Source of the DNA: Alphaproteobacteria bacterium | GTDB taxonomy: Bacteria > Pseudomonadota > Alphaproteobacteria > JAVJVX01 | Assembly (NCBI GenBank): GCA_040220875.1 | Contig: JAVJVX010000006.1 | Coordinates: 186,001 to 250,000 of the forward strand | DNA length: 64,000 nucleotides | Direction of reading: 5' to 3' | In this document: positions 32,771 to 41,468 of the stretch, in pieces | Layout of the letters: every line of letters starts with the position of its first letter | How positions within the stretch are numbered: the first letter of the stretch is position 1 | The notes under the pieces: model-generated | Databases searched by the model: none | What the model was told of the DNA's origin: nothing | The model's input: only the letters and a program-made list of their open reading frames with translations | Program-made: the position numbers and the translations under genes

Positions 32771-33585
32771 CGCGCCGCTCCGGTTCCTGGCCCGTCATCG
32801 ATGCGTGAGGCGATGTGGAGGTGTCCGCCATGGCGCCCGCCCCGAACCCTGTAGACGCGGGCGAGATTGTCGTCGCTCAGCACGTCGTCCGATGCGCCTT
32901 CCGCGACCGTGCGTCCATCGTGCATCAGGACGAGCCGGTCACAATACCGCGCCGCCAGCGCCAGATCATGCATGACGACAACGACCGCCTTGCCGTCCGC
33001 CGCCGCTGCACGAAACAGGTCCATCACCGCGAGCTGATGATAGGGATCGAGCGCGGCGACCGGCTCGTCAGCCAGCAGGACCGGCGCATCCGTCGCGAGC
33101 GCACGGGCCAGGAGGACGCGGGCACGCTCTCCGCCCGAGAGGCTGAGCACCGGACGATCGCGCAGATGAAAAACGTCCGTCGCCTGCAGCGCCGCCGCCA
33201 CAAGCTCCCGGTCGCGCGCGCCGGATCGCCCCCAGGGCGAGGCGTGGGGCACCCGGCCAAGCGCAACCAGGCGGGCGACGTCGAGCGGCCAGTGGACCAC
33301 CTGGCCCTGGGGCAGGTAGGCGATGTCGCGCGCGTGCCTGTGCGGTCCCTCACTGGTGATGTCCCGTCCGGCCAGCCGAACCCGGCCCCGATCGAGCGGC
33401 TGGAGGCGGAGTGCGGCGCGCAGCAGGGTTGTCTTGCCGGCCCCGTTGGGGCCGATCAGGCCAACAACCCGCCCGCTTTCGGCCACCAGCCGCGCCCCGT
33501 CCAGCAGGCGCCGCCCGACCTCGCCCTTCGGGCCAAGGGTGGCGTCCAGCACCTCAAGCGCGGGCGTCTTTCGGGCCTCCGTCAC
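32767..33585 (-). CDS. btuD: Cobalamin-type ABC transporter ATPase
   Basis: This protein of 272 residues starts at GTG 33585 behind a strong AGGAGG. Walker A GPNGAGKT is at 45-52, the Q-loop at YLPQGQ, the signature LSGGERARV, Walker B VLLADEPVAALDP and the switch His in VVMHDLALAARYC. It belongs to the FecE/BtuD/HmuV group that energises import of metal chelates and corrinoids. The substrate is inferred from the operon, which lies behind a cobalamin riboswitch with btuB, btuF, btuC and cobQ. The permease gene ends 10 bases upstream. Confidence 0.9.
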   Translation of the reverse strand: MTEARKTPALEVLDATLGPKGEVGRRLLDGARLVAESGRVVGLIGPNGAGKTTLLRAALRLQPLDRGRVRLAGRDITSEGPHRHARDIAYLPQGQVVHWPLDVARLVALGRVPHASPWGRSGARDRELVAAALQATDVFHLRDRPVLSLSGGERARVLLARALATDAPVLLADEPVAALDPYHQLAVMDLFRAAAADGKAVVVVMHDLALAARYCDRLVLMHDGRTVAEGASDDVLSDDNLARVYRVRGGRHGGHLHIASRIDDGPGTGAAR

Positions 33586-33595
33586 GGCTTCCTCC

Positions 33596-34594
33596 TCATC
33601 GCATCTGCCGCCGTGTCCGGATCACCAGGTACAGGAAGAACGGCCCGCCGATCAGCGCCGTGACGACGCCCAGCTTCAGTTCCTCCTGACCCGGCAGCAC
33701 GCGCAGCACGCAGTCGGCCAGAAGCACCAGCACGGCGCCGCCGAGCGCACTCGGCAACAGCAGCCGGCTTGGGTCATAGCCGACAAAGGGCCGCAGCATG
33801 TGAGGCACGATCAGCCCGACGAAACCGACCACGCCCGTGACCGCCACACCGGCGCCAACCGCGAGCGATGTTCCGAAAACCACGAGAAGCCGGGCGCGGC
33901 GAAGATCGAGGCCGAGCGTCGCCGCCGCCTCTTCACCGAGTGTGAGTGACCGGAGACCGGGCGCGGCCAGCATCAGCAGCAGCCAGCCCGCCGCCATGAA
34001 GGGAAGTGCGAGATAGAAATCCGTCATGCTCCGGTTGGAGAGCGAACCCAGGAGCCAGAGCACCATATCACTCAGGGAATAGGGACTGGGCGCCAGGTTC
34101 ATCGCCAGCGAGATAAGCGCGCCGGCGAGGCTGTTGATGCCGATACCCACCAGAATCAGCGTCAGGACGCTCGTATCCCTGCGCGCCAGAATGTAAAGCG
34201 CGCCCGTCGCCAAGAGCGCGCCCGCCATGGCGAAAACCGGAATGGCATAGATCGAGAGCGCGGCCATGCCGAAATGGATCGCCACCACGGCGCCAAAACC
34301 CGCACTCGCGCTAACGCCGATGACGCCCGGGTCCGCCAGCGGATTGCGCAGCAGACCCTGGAGCGCGGCGCCGGAAAGGCCGAGCGAGCCGCCCACCACA
34401 AGTCCGACCAGCAATCGGGGCAGGCGGAGCTCCTGCACGATGAGCGCGACCTTGTCTGTCTCCGGATCGCCGAACAGACCGGCAAGGACTTCGGGAAACG
34501 AGATGGGCGCGAAGCCGATCTGCAGCCCCGCGACAAGAAGCAGCGCGAGCAGCAGAGCAAGTCCTCCCGTCAAACCCGCAAACCGTCCGATCAT
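33596..34594 (-). CDS. btuC: Cobalamin-type ABC transporter permease (FecCD family)
   Basis: This protein of 332 residues has the FecCD pattern of about ten membrane helices. It keeps the landmarks RLPRLLVGLVVGGSLGLSGAALQ, split here as RLPRLLVGLV and GGSLGLSGAALQGLLRNPLA, then DPGVIGVSASAGFGAV and the ATPase-coupling VGFVGLIVPHMLRPFVG. It forms the inner-membrane channel for vitamin B12. The start overlaps the stop of the binding-protein gene (ATGA), fixing gene order btuB-btuF-btuC-btuD. Confidence 0.92.
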   Translation of the reverse strand: MIGRFAGLTGGLALLLALLLVAGLQIGFAPISFPEVLAGLFGDPETDKVALIVQELRLPRLLVGLVVGGSLGLSGAALQGLLRNPLADPGVIGVSASAGFGAVVAIHFGMAALSIYAIPVFAMAGALLATGALYILARRDTSVLTLILVGIGINSLAGALISLAMNLAPSPYSLSDMVLWLLGSLSNRSMTDFYLALPFMAAGWLLLMLAAPGLRSLTLGEEAAATLGLDLRRARLLVVFGTSLAVGAGVAVTGVVGFVGLIVPHMLRPFVGYDPSRLLLPSALGGAVLVLLADCVLRVLPGQEELKLGVVTALIGGPFFLYLVIRTRRQMR

Positions 34595-35544
34595 GGCGCG
34601 TCTCCCGCCCCGGCGCGCCGGCGGGCGATCCTGAGAGCGGCGTCATGGATCATTTCGACCGCGTCGATCACGAACCAGGTGGAACAGGCCACGACCCGCC
34701 CCGGAATCGGGACAAATTCCGCCTTCGCCACCAAGTCGCGCAGAAAGCTGTGACGCCCGATCGACCAGTGATCAACCGTCTGGCGGCCGAGGTCGAAGAA
34801 TGCGCCGATGATCAGATCGGGCGGGTTTAAAGCGACGCGCTCGAGATCGATGAGCTGCCAACCTGCGCGCGCGCCCCCGGCCATCACGTTTTCGAGCCCG
34901 GCCGCCTCCATCGCCTCGTGAATGAACGTGCCGCGTCCCGACGTGGCGCCCGAGACCGTGACATAGAGCGCGCGGATCGGATGGTCGGTTTCCGGCCGCG
35001 TAGCCCGAATGCGCGCGAGCCGGCGATCCAGATCGGCGAGCAGACGGGCCGCTTCTTCCTCGCGCCCCATCCGGCGCGCAACGGCGCGAAGATTGTCACG
35101 CGCATCCGCCAGTGTCTGACCGAATTTGACCTGCGCCACCGGAATTCCGAAGCGGCCCAGGGTCTCGCCCGCCGCGAGCCCGCCGCCCCACTGGCGCACC
35201 ACGAGGTCGGGCGCGGCCATCAGCAACCGTTCGGTCGTCGGGCGCATCTTCGCAATCCCGCTGGCGCGCGACGCAAAATACGAATAGCGATCATCCGCTG
35301 CGGGCGAGAGAGCGAGGATGTCGTCCCGCGCCGCCAGGGCCAGCACGTACTGATCAGCGCAATAATCGAGCGACGCGATGGCGCGCGGGCGGGCTTCCGG
35401 CACCGCCGCGCCGGCACCGGGCGCGGGTCCGAGGAGGACGCCAAGGCCCAGGGCGATGAAGCAGAGGGAGCGTCGGGGGACGGACCACATCCGGCCACAT
35501 CGCCCTGACCATCCCCCGCCTCTGCCTGGTCCCGATCGACTCAT
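34591..35544 (-). CDS. btuF: Periplasmic cobalamin-binding protein (BtuF-like)
   Basis: This protein has up to 317 residues. A signal peptide is visible as Arg-Arg followed by a hydrophobic stretch LCFIALGLGVLLGPAPG and an Ala-Gly-Ala-Ala cleavage region. ATG 35490 would give a standard-length signal, while ATG 35544 adds 18 Gly/Arg-rich residues and has AGGGA nearby. The mature protein has the class III binding-protein pattern: ASLDYCADQYVLAL, DDRYSYFASR, APDLVVRQWGG and AVARRMGREEEA. It captures B12 in the periplasm for the btuCD importer. A haem or siderophore ligand is excluded only by context. Confidence 0.88.
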   Translation of the reverse strand: MSRSGPGRGGGWSGRCGRMWSVPRRSLCFIALGLGVLLGPAPGAGAAVPEARPRAIASLDYCADQYVLALAARDDILALSPAADDRYSYFASRASGIAKMRPTTERLLMAAPDLVVRQWGGGLAAGETLGRFGIPVAQVKFGQTLADARDNLRAVARRMGREEEAARLLADLDRRLARIRATRPETDHPIRALYVTVSGATSGRGTFIHEAMEAAGLENVMAGGARAGWQLIDLERVALNPPDLIIGAFFDLGRQTVDHWSIGRHSFLRDLVAKAEFVPIPGRVVACSTWFVIDAVEMIHDAALRIARRRAGAGDAP

Positions 35545-35579
35545 GCGTCCCTGTCCCTGACGGTCTGCCCGATGGCCGG

Positions 35580-37484
35580 CTAGAGCCGCGCCCGGAGCCC
35601 GGCATAGGCCGAGATCCCGGGCGTGCCGAAGCCGAACGTGTCCTGGTAATCCTTGTCCAGCAGATTTTCGATCCGCCCGGTCACCGTCAGCCGGTCACTG
35701 AGCTGGTAGGCGGCCCGCAGATCGACCCGGCCGTAGCCGCCCAGCCGCCCCCGGCTGTCGGCTTCGGCCCCGTTCAGCACCAAGCTGCCGCCCAGGGTCA
35801 GGCGCGTCATCGGCCGGCTCGTCACATCGAGGCTGCCCGAATGTTTGGGCCGGCGGATCAGCCGGGTATCGGCGCCCGCGTCTTCGGCCTCGAGATAGAA
35901 GTAGCTCAAAGCGAGGTCGAGCCAGTCGAGCGGGCTTGCCTGGATTTCCGCCTCGACGCCCTCGGTCTCGACCTTCGAAAGATTTTCAAAACCCAAAGTC
36001 ACGAAAGAGAAATCGATCTGGTCGTCGATTGTGTTGGCGAAATACGTCAGCCGCGTATTGAGCTTGCCAGCAAGAAAATCCTGTTCGAGGCCAATGTCGA
36101 ACCCTCTTGATTCCTCGGGCTTGAGATCGGTGTTGGCGGTCATGGATACGAGGCCAATAAAGGAAAGCTGGAAGGGTGTCGGCGCCTTGAAGCCTTCGCC
36201 CCAACTGCCGCGAAGGATGGTTCCGGTCCAGGGCAGCGCATAGGCGCCCGTAAAGCGAAAGGTCGTCACCCCGCCGAACGTATCGTGCTCGTCCCGCCGG
36301 ACACCGAGCGACAGGGACAGATCGGCATACGGCTCCACCTGCAACAGTCCGAAGCCGCTGATGATCCGGTTGCCGGCGTCTTCCGTGGCCGTCTTGATAC
36401 GGATTTCTTCCACCTCGGTCCCGATCGTCGCAATGGCCCAGTCGGTTAGGATAATATCGCCCTGATATTCGAAATTGAGCCGCTCGCCATCAGCGCGGAA
36501 CGTGGTCGCCCCATTCTGAACGTTGCGCCGCTCCACGTCAGTCCACTCAACGGCGATCTCGTTGCGCAGGGCACCATCGAAAAGCGAAAGCTCGCCGAGG
36601 CTCTTGAGATAAAGTTCGTCCACGAAGGAGATTTCATCGCCATCGGTTACGCCACTTACGAAGTCGAAACTGTCGAACCGATTTCGCGAATCTATGTAGC
36701 GGCCAACAAGATCGAGTTTGAAATTCTCGGTCGCCTGAAAGCCCACCTTTCCCGACAACGTACTGTTGTCGTGCCCGTCGCGCTCGCTGTTGCCGCGATC
36801 CTCATCGGCGGCCGAAATTCCGCTCGAAATGAGCCCGCTGGCGGTGAGCCGGTAATCGACCCGGTCCTGGCGACCCGAGACCGTGCCGGCGCCCCGGACC
36901 GTCTCGAATGAGCCCGCTTCGAGGAAGCCGGACGCATTGAAGCCCGCTTCGCCGGACTTGGTGATGATGCTGATGACGCCACCGATGGCGTCCGAGCCGT
37001 AAAGCGTGCTTTGCGGTCCGCGCAGCACCTCGATCCGCTCGATATCGGCGACATCGAGGCTGGAGAAATTGAACGAGCCGCCCGGCGTACTGGGATCGTT
37101 GACCTCGATCCCGTCCACCATGACGAGAGTCTGTTCCGACTTGGCCCCACGCAGCGCGACCGAGGCCACACCGCCGAAGGGACTGTTCTGATTGACAACG
37201 ACCCCCGGCAGGCTGCGCAGCGCCTCGAGGGCGAAGGTGTATTGCCTTGCCTCGATCTCCTCGGCCGTGATGACGGAGATCGTGCTGCCGACATCGCTTC
37301 GGGATCGCGGCGTACGGGTCGCGGTCACCACGACATCGTCCATGACGGAAGGATCGGACGTGAGCCGCGCGAGGGTCGCGGGTTCGTCGGCCCGAACCGC
37401 GGGCAGGGTCGAAAAAAATGCGAACGCAAGGCAGGTGACTCCGTGGCCGAAACGCACGGATCCGGAAATTGGGTCGAACGACAT
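35580..37484 (-). CDS. btuB: TonB-dependent vitamin B12 outer-membrane receptor
   Basis: This protein of 634 residues, close to BtuB length, begins with a signal peptide (FAFFSTLPAVRA). A TonB-box-like segment DDVVVTATRTPR follows near residue 50, then the plug domain with LRSLPGVVVNQNS, SLDVADIERIEVLRGPQS and TLYGSDAIGGVI, and a 22-strand barrel ending in the aromatic/Leu C-terminus FGTPGISAYAGLRARL. It imports corrinoids across the outer membrane with TonB energy. Regulation is strongly indicated by the cobalamin riboswitch and hairpin upstream. ATG 37484 follows GGGGAG by 4 bases. Confidence 0.94.
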   Translation of the reverse strand: MSFDPISGSVRFGHGVTCLAFAFFSTLPAVRADEPATLARLTSDPSVMDDVVVTATRTPRSRSDVGSTISVITAEEIEARQYTFALEALRSLPGVVVNQNSPFGGVASVALRGAKSEQTLVMVDGIEVNDPSTPGGSFNFSSLDVADIERIEVLRGPQSTLYGSDAIGGVISIITKSGEAGFNASGFLEAGSFETVRGAGTVSGRQDRVDYRLTASGLISSGISAADEDRGNSERDGHDNSTLSGKVGFQATENFKLDLVGRYIDSRNRFDSFDFVSGVTDGDEISFVDELYLKSLGELSLFDGALRNEIAVEWTDVERRNVQNGATTFRADGERLNFEYQGDIILTDWAIATIGTEVEEIRIKTATEDAGNRIISGFGLLQVEPYADLSLSLGVRRDEHDTFGGVTTFRFTGAYALPWTGTILRGSWGEGFKAPTPFQLSFIGLVSMTANTDLKPEESRGFDIGLEQDFLAGKLNTRLTYFANTIDDQIDFSFVTLGFENLSKVETEGVEAEIQASPLDWLDLALSYFYLEAEDAGADTRLIRRPKHSGSLDVTSRPMTRLTLGGSLVLNGAEADSRGRLGGYGRVDLRAAYQLSDRLTVTGRIENLLDKDYQDTFGFGTPGISAYAGLRARL

Positions 37485-37543
37485 CTGACTCCCCCATTTT
37501 TCAGGGGTATCGCCGCTCCAAAGCCCGCACCGGCTTGATCATG

Positions 37544-37580
37544 GAAAAGGCGACACCCGGGTTTGCTCCAGTTGTCGCCT
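37544..37580 (-). terminator. Candidate riboswitch-controlled intrinsic terminator
   Basis: On the minus strand AGGCGACA (37580-37573) and TGTCGCCT (37555-37548) pair in an 8-bp stem with a 17-base loop, followed by TTTTCC, the T-run beginning at the last stem base. It lies between the riboswitch and btuB, where ligand-bound RNA would favour it. Confidence 0.6.
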
Positions 37581-37630
37581 CTGCGAAGAGCCGCTCCCCT
37601 TGGTTGATCCCGACCAGGAGAATGGACGAC

Positions 37631-37815
37631 GGGATGGCAGGTCTCCTGACTCGCGGGTCCAGGCGCGGCTTCCAGCCTTCCCAAGGCGTCCCGATCGGAC
37701 AGCCTCAGTGGCGAATGGAAGGGCGCTCGCCGCTTACAGTTGCGGGCACAGTTCCGGATTGGGGCACGTGGCCGGCACCGGATTCCCTATTATCCCCGAA
37801 GGGACCATCTGCCTT
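37631..37815 (-). ncRNA. Cobalamin (AdoCbl) riboswitch
   Basis: The minus strand carries the conserved blocks in order: GGCAG for P1 (37813-37809), AGGGAATCCGGTG (about 37788-37776), GCCCGCAACTGTAAGCGG (about 37746-37729), GCCACTGAGGCTG (about 37712-37700), GGGAAGGCTGGAAGCCG and the B12 box GAGTCAGGAGACCTGCC (37652-37636). It senses adenosylcobalamin and should repress btuB-btuFCD-cobQ. I am confident of the class; the exact ends are approximate. Confidence 0.95.
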
Positions 37816-37969
37816 CCCGAATACTGCCGAATGGCCAGAGAGGGCAAGCGGATTTTCCGGAGCCCTCGAGGTCACGCCCCCTGTCGACGCCGCGCCGCCT
37901 GGCCTAGACTGGGCCGCGGGCGGCGCCTTTCGGCGATCTTCGGGTTCAACAAAACGAGTGGTTTTTACA

Positions 37970-38713
37970 ATGTCATTTAAAAACAAGGTGGCGCTTGTCA
38001 CCGGTGGCGGCAGCGGGATCGGGGCGGCGGTCGCGACCCGACTGGCCGAGCAGGGCGCGCGCGTCGTCGTCACGGGGCGGTCCGACAAGGGGGCGGAGAT
38101 GGCCGAGGCGCTGAGCGCGAGAGGTTTCGAGGCCGCGTTCGTCCCGGCTGATATGCGGCGCGCGTCAGACTGCGCCAGGGCGGTGGAGAAAACGATCGAC
38201 CGGTTCGGCGGGCTCGATCTTGCCTTCAACAACGCGGGCGGTCACTTCGACTTCAAGTCGATCGAGGAAACGGAGATCGAGGAGGCCGACTGGGTCCTGG
38301 ATACCAATCTGAAGGGCACCTATTACTGTCTGAAATACCAGGTGGCCGCCATGATCCAGGGGGGCGGCGGCGCCATCGTCAACAACAGTTCGATCTTCGG
38401 GCTGAAGGCCATGCCCGGGCTTGCCCATTACGTCGCGGCCAAGCACGGTGTCATCGGCCTCACCCGCGCGGTGGCCCTCGACACCGCCGAAAAGAACATT
38501 CGTGTTAACGCCGTCTCTCCCGGTGCCATCAAGACGCCCTCTTATGACCGCATCACGGGCGGGGACGACCACGCCTATGACGCGGCCATCCCCGTGCGCC
38601 GTGTCGGCCGGGCCGACGAGGTGGCCCGGCTCGTGCTTTGGCTGCTTTCGGACGAGGCGACGTTCGTGACCGGCGCGGCCTATTCCGTCGATGGCGGCAT
38701 GTCGGCCGGCTGA
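37970..38713 (+). CDS. Short-chain dehydrogenase/reductase (FabG-like)
   Basis: This protein of 247 residues has classical SDR motifs: TGGGSGIG at 11-18, NNAG at 87-90, catalytic Ser141 (VNNSSIFG), Tyr154 and Lys158 (YVAAK), and an RVNAVSPGAIKTP segment after the active site. It oxidises or reduces an alcohol/ketone with NAD(P); the acidic/basic pattern after strand 2 (TGRS) slightly favours NADP. The neighbours EthD, quinone reductase and LLM flavoenzymes suggest use in xenobiotic or aromatic breakdown, but no substrate can be named. The ATG at 37970 lacks a strong ribosome site. Confidence 0.88.
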   Translation: MSFKNKVALVTGGGSGIGAAVATRLAEQGARVVVTGRSDKGAEMAEALSARGFEAAFVPADMRRASDCARAVEKTIDRFGGLDLAFNNAGGHFDFKSIEETEIEEADWVLDTNLKGTYYCLKYQVAAMIQGGGGAIVNNSSIFGLKAMPGLAHYVAAKHGVIGLTRAVALDTAEKNIRVNAVSPGAIKTPSYDRITGGDDHAYDAAIPVRRVGRADEVARLVLWLLSDEATFVTGAAYSVDGGMSAG

Positions 38714-38753
38714 CCCCGGAGCTGGCCAGGGCCGCCCAGCCTCTTGCCCGGGG

Positions 38754-39170
38754 TTATTCCGCCGCGCGCAGTTCGGCCTCCGCGGTCTCGATGACCTTGG
38801 GGCCGCGCGAAACGACATCGTCGGGATCGAGGACGGTCACCTTGGCGACGACCGCGATCGGATCTTTCGGTGTGTATTTCGGCCAGTCCGCCTTCAGGAG
38901 CGCCGTGGGCTCTTTCATCTCAAAGAGCTCAATGAAGCGATCCACATCCTCTTTCTTCTCGAAATAGACGTTGCCGAAGCAATGATAGGCGGCTGAGGCA
39001 TTGGTGCGGTCGGGCCCGTAAGTGTCGTGGAAAACCTCGATCCGGGCGGGCTTGATCCCGAAATGCTTGTGCAGGAGCCCGACACCCATCGGCATATGCA
39101 CATCCAGATAATGCTGCAACTTGAAGGTCGATCCCGTTTCGTTGGGATACATGACGCTGACACAATACAT
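38754..39170 (-). CDS. EthD-family protein
   Basis: This protein of 138 residues begins MYCVSVMYPNETGSTF, a ferredoxin-like alpha/beta-barrel start, with HYLDVHMPMG as the EthD core. It is clearly paralogous to the 63003-63404 protein: both share MYCV, YGPDRT.AS, DKF/DRFIELFE and LL.ADWPKYT. EthD proteins support ether or aromatic monooxygenation, and some are standalone isomerases or decarboxylases; the mechanism for this subgroup is unknown. It is convergent with the SDR and divergent from wrbA. Confidence 0.85.
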   Translation of the reverse strand: MYCVSVMYPNETGSTFKLQHYLDVHMPMGVGLLHKHFGIKPARIEVFHDTYGPDRTNASAAYHCFGNVYFEKKEDVDRFIELFEMKEPTALLKADWPKYTPKDPIAVVAKVTVLDPDDVVSRGPKVIETAEAELRAAE

Positions 39171-39473
39171 CTCGAGTCCTCTCTGTCTGGGCGGATTGTT
39201 TTCGTTGGCCGGTCAGGCCTGCTGTTCGAGCGGGCATTCTGCGCCGGTTCGCGAGAACGAATCCACCCATGGAATGCTCTTTTTCACCCAAATGAGATAC
39301 CGGACGGCTATTTCGAAAGTGGAATCACCCCCTGGCGGGCGGTGGCCGGCGCACGGCGATTGTGATAGGGACGGGGTCCGGCTCGCCGCCCCGATCCCCC
39401 CGGGACACGCCGCCCGTCCGCGAACACGCCGGCCGCCCGAACCTGCCCCATCACGCGAACCAGGGAAGAGGAC
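39171..39473 (+). other. Intergenic region between ethD-like gene and wrbA
   Basis: These 303 bases lie between divergent genes. Near the right end CAGGGAAGAGGAC is the ribosome site of wrbA. I see no clear promoter hexamers, stable hairpin with T-run, RNA gene or convincing short coding frame. Confidence 0.5.
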
Positions 39474-40097
39474 ATGACGAAGATACTGGTGCTCTATCAC
39501 TCAAGCTATGGCCATGTGGAGATCATGGCCAGGGCCGTTGCCGAGGGGGCCGCCTCCACCGGCGCGGGCGTGGATGTCAAACGCGTGCCCGAGACCATGG
39601 CCGATTCGGACATGCGCGCAGCCGGCATGAAGGTGGATCAGGACGCGCCCGTTGCCGCGCCCGACGACCTTGCGGATTACGATGCGATCATCTTCGGCAC
39701 ACCCACACGTTTCGGCAACATGACGGGACAGATGCGCACGTTTCTCGACCGGACCGGGGGGCTTTGGGCGAAGGGGTCGCTCGTCGGCAAGGTCGGCAGT
39801 GTGTTCACCTCGACCGCCACCCAGCATGGCGGCCAGGAAACCACCCTCACCTCGTTTCACACGACTCTTCTCCATCAGGGCATGATCGTGGTCGGCGTGC
39901 CGTATGCCTGCGAGGCGCTCAACAACATGGACGAGATTTCCGGCGGCACGCCCTATGGCGCCTCGACGCTCGCGGCGGCCGACGGCAGCAGGTGGCCGAG
40001 CGACAACGAGCTGGTGATCGCCCGCTTCCAGGGCAGGCACGTGGCGGGTATCGCGGCCCGGCTTGCCGGCGGCGAGGCCGCGGGACAGGACGCCTAG
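39474..40097 (+). CDS. wrbA: NAD(P)H:quinone oxidoreductase, WrbA type
   Basis: This protein of 207 residues has the flavodoxin-like fold with the FMN phosphate loop [12 protein letters not shown] near the N-terminus. WrbA landmarks are [25 protein letters not shown] (in two consecutive blocks), [13 protein letters not shown], the 'H-G-x-I-VGVPY' equivalent [12 protein letters not shown], and [11 protein letters not shown]. It performs two-electron reduction of quinones, preventing semiquinone formation, and forms FMN tetramers. In this setting it may detoxify quinones from aromatic oxidation. The start follows AGGGAAGAGG. Confidence 0.93.
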   Translation: MTKILVLYHSSYGHVEIMARAVAEGAASTGAGVDVKRVPETMADSDMRAAGMKVDQDAPVAAPDDLADYDAIIFGTPTRFGNMTGQMRTFLDRTGGLWAKGSLVGKVGSVFTSTATQHGGQETTLTSFHTTLLHQGMIVVGVPYACEALNNMDEISGGTPYGASTLAAADGSRWPSDNELVIARFQGRHVAGIAARLAGGEAAGQDA

Positions 40098-40124
40098 CCG
40101 GCGGGAAGCGGCGCGCCCCGTCCC

Positions 40125-41468
40125 CTATTTCGCCGGTTTCGGCTTCTTTGCCCTGGCGGCGGCGATTTCCGGCACGTGGGCGAGACGGGGATCGATGGGC
40201 GCCGCCCCCGCTTCCATGCGAATGGAAGGCTGGTAGGCGGGACTGTTCTCACGGGCCGCGAATTCCGAGACCGTATGCGGCGCCGGTCGCGGCGCATTCT
40301 GCCAAACCGGCTTTCCATTCTCGCGGAAATGGGGAAACACCTCCTCCGAGAGAATTTGCATGCATTTGAGGGTCATCCATTTCGGCATGGCGCCAAAGGG
40401 CGAGCCCATGCCGATGAAGCCGCCCGCCCCGACGTTCTCGGCATAATCGGCCAGCTTGTCGACCACCGTCTGGGGCGAGCCCACGATGATATAACCTTGC
40501 TCGAGCAGATCCTCGTAAGTCAGGTCGGTGAAATCCTTGAGGCCGTATTTCATCTTGGCCTCGACCATGTTTCGGAACGAGCGCTTCTCCATGAACCCGG
40601 GCGGAAAAAATATGTGCGGCGGCACGCGCAGATGCATGTGGAAGAGCCACAGCATATGCGCCTTGGCTTCCCGGTGAGCTTGCTCATCGGTTTCCGCGAC
40701 ATAGGTTGGCACCGTGGCCAATAGCTGGTTGGGCGCCGGCGTATAACCGTATTTTTCCTCCGCCAGATGGCGAAACAACTCGTATTGTTTTTGGACGAAG
40801 AACTTGGGTGCGAACACCGTCATGTAACGGTGGCGGTGCCTGGCCACGATCTCGATCGTGTCGAGCGAGCCCACGCCCGGAATCCAGATCTCGGGGTGAG
40901 GCTGCTGGAGCGGCCGTGGCCAGGGATTGACCGTGGGAATGTGAAAATGCTCGCCATTCCAGGCGAACGGCCCCGGCTCGCGCCAGGCCTTCAGGATCAG
41001 GTCGTGCGCCTCCCAGAAAATATCGCGCGCCCGGGACGGGTCCACCGGGTGGACGTAATATTCCATACCGGTGCCCCGGACGAGGCCGCAGATGACCCGA
41101 CCGCCCGAGACCACGTCCAGATAGGCGATCTCCTCGGCCACGCGCACGGGCGACAGATGGGCCGGCAGCATGTTGCCAATGACGGCGATCGGAATGCGCT
41201 CGGTCTTGGCGATAAGGAACGCGGCGTTCAGGTTGGGGGACGGCGTTGTGGCGCCCGGCGTCGCGTGATGCTCGTTGACGACGATCCCGTCAAAACCGAA
41301 TTCCTCCGACTGGGCGAAGACGTCGATATAGTCTCTCAGCCGCCGGTGACCCACCTGCGGATCATAGATCGAGTTGGGCAGGTTGACCCAGATCGACTCG
41401 AGCTCGTCCTCGGGCGGCAGGTAGGGGTAGTTCCATAGTGTGAAGGAATAGAACTCGAGCCTGTTCAT
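40125..41468 (-). CDS. LLM class flavin-dependent oxidoreductase
   Basis: This protein of 447 residues belongs to the luciferase-like TIM-barrel family. It has EEFGFDGIVVNEHH and AVIGNMLPAHLSPVRVAEEIAYLDVVSGGR (two adjacent blocks), the family's flavin-binding strand and the conserved 'SGGR' turn, then PHPEIWIPGVGS and VGSPQTVVDKL. It presumably uses reduced FMN from a partner reductase to oxygenate a small organic substrate. The start ATG is adjacent to the stop of the alpha/beta-hydrolase gene (no gap), so the two form one unit. The C-terminal ~60 residues are Pro/Ala/Lys-rich and unlike the barrel. Confidence 0.9.
   Translation of the reverse strand: MNRLEFYSFTLWNYPYLPPEDELESIWVNLPNSIYDPQVGHRRLRDYIDVFAQSEEFGFDGIVVNEHHATPGATTPSPNLNAAFLIAKTERIPIAVIGNMLPAHLSPVRVAEEIAYLDVVSGGRVICGLVRGTGMEYYVHPVDPSRARDIFWEAHDLILKAWREPGPFAWNGEHFHIPTVNPWPRPLQQPHPEIWIPGVGSLDTIEIVARHRHRYMTVFAPKFFVQKQYELFRHLAEEKYGYTPAPNQLLATVPTYVAETDEQAHREAKAHMLWLFHMHLRVPPHIFFPPGFMEKRSFRNMVEAKMKYGLKDFTDLTYEDLLEQGYIIVGSPQTVVDKLADYAENVGAGGFIGMGSPFGAMPKWMTLKCMQILSEEVFPHFRENGKPVWQNAPRPAPHTVSEFAARENSPAYQPSIRMEAGAAPIDPRLAHVPEIAAARAKKPKPAK

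Noticed and set aside
37469-37969. Longer SDR starting near 37469
   Set aside because: This stretch overlaps the riboswitch and hairpin of btuB. The SDR fold begins at ATG 37970, and the extra sequence has no protein-like pattern.
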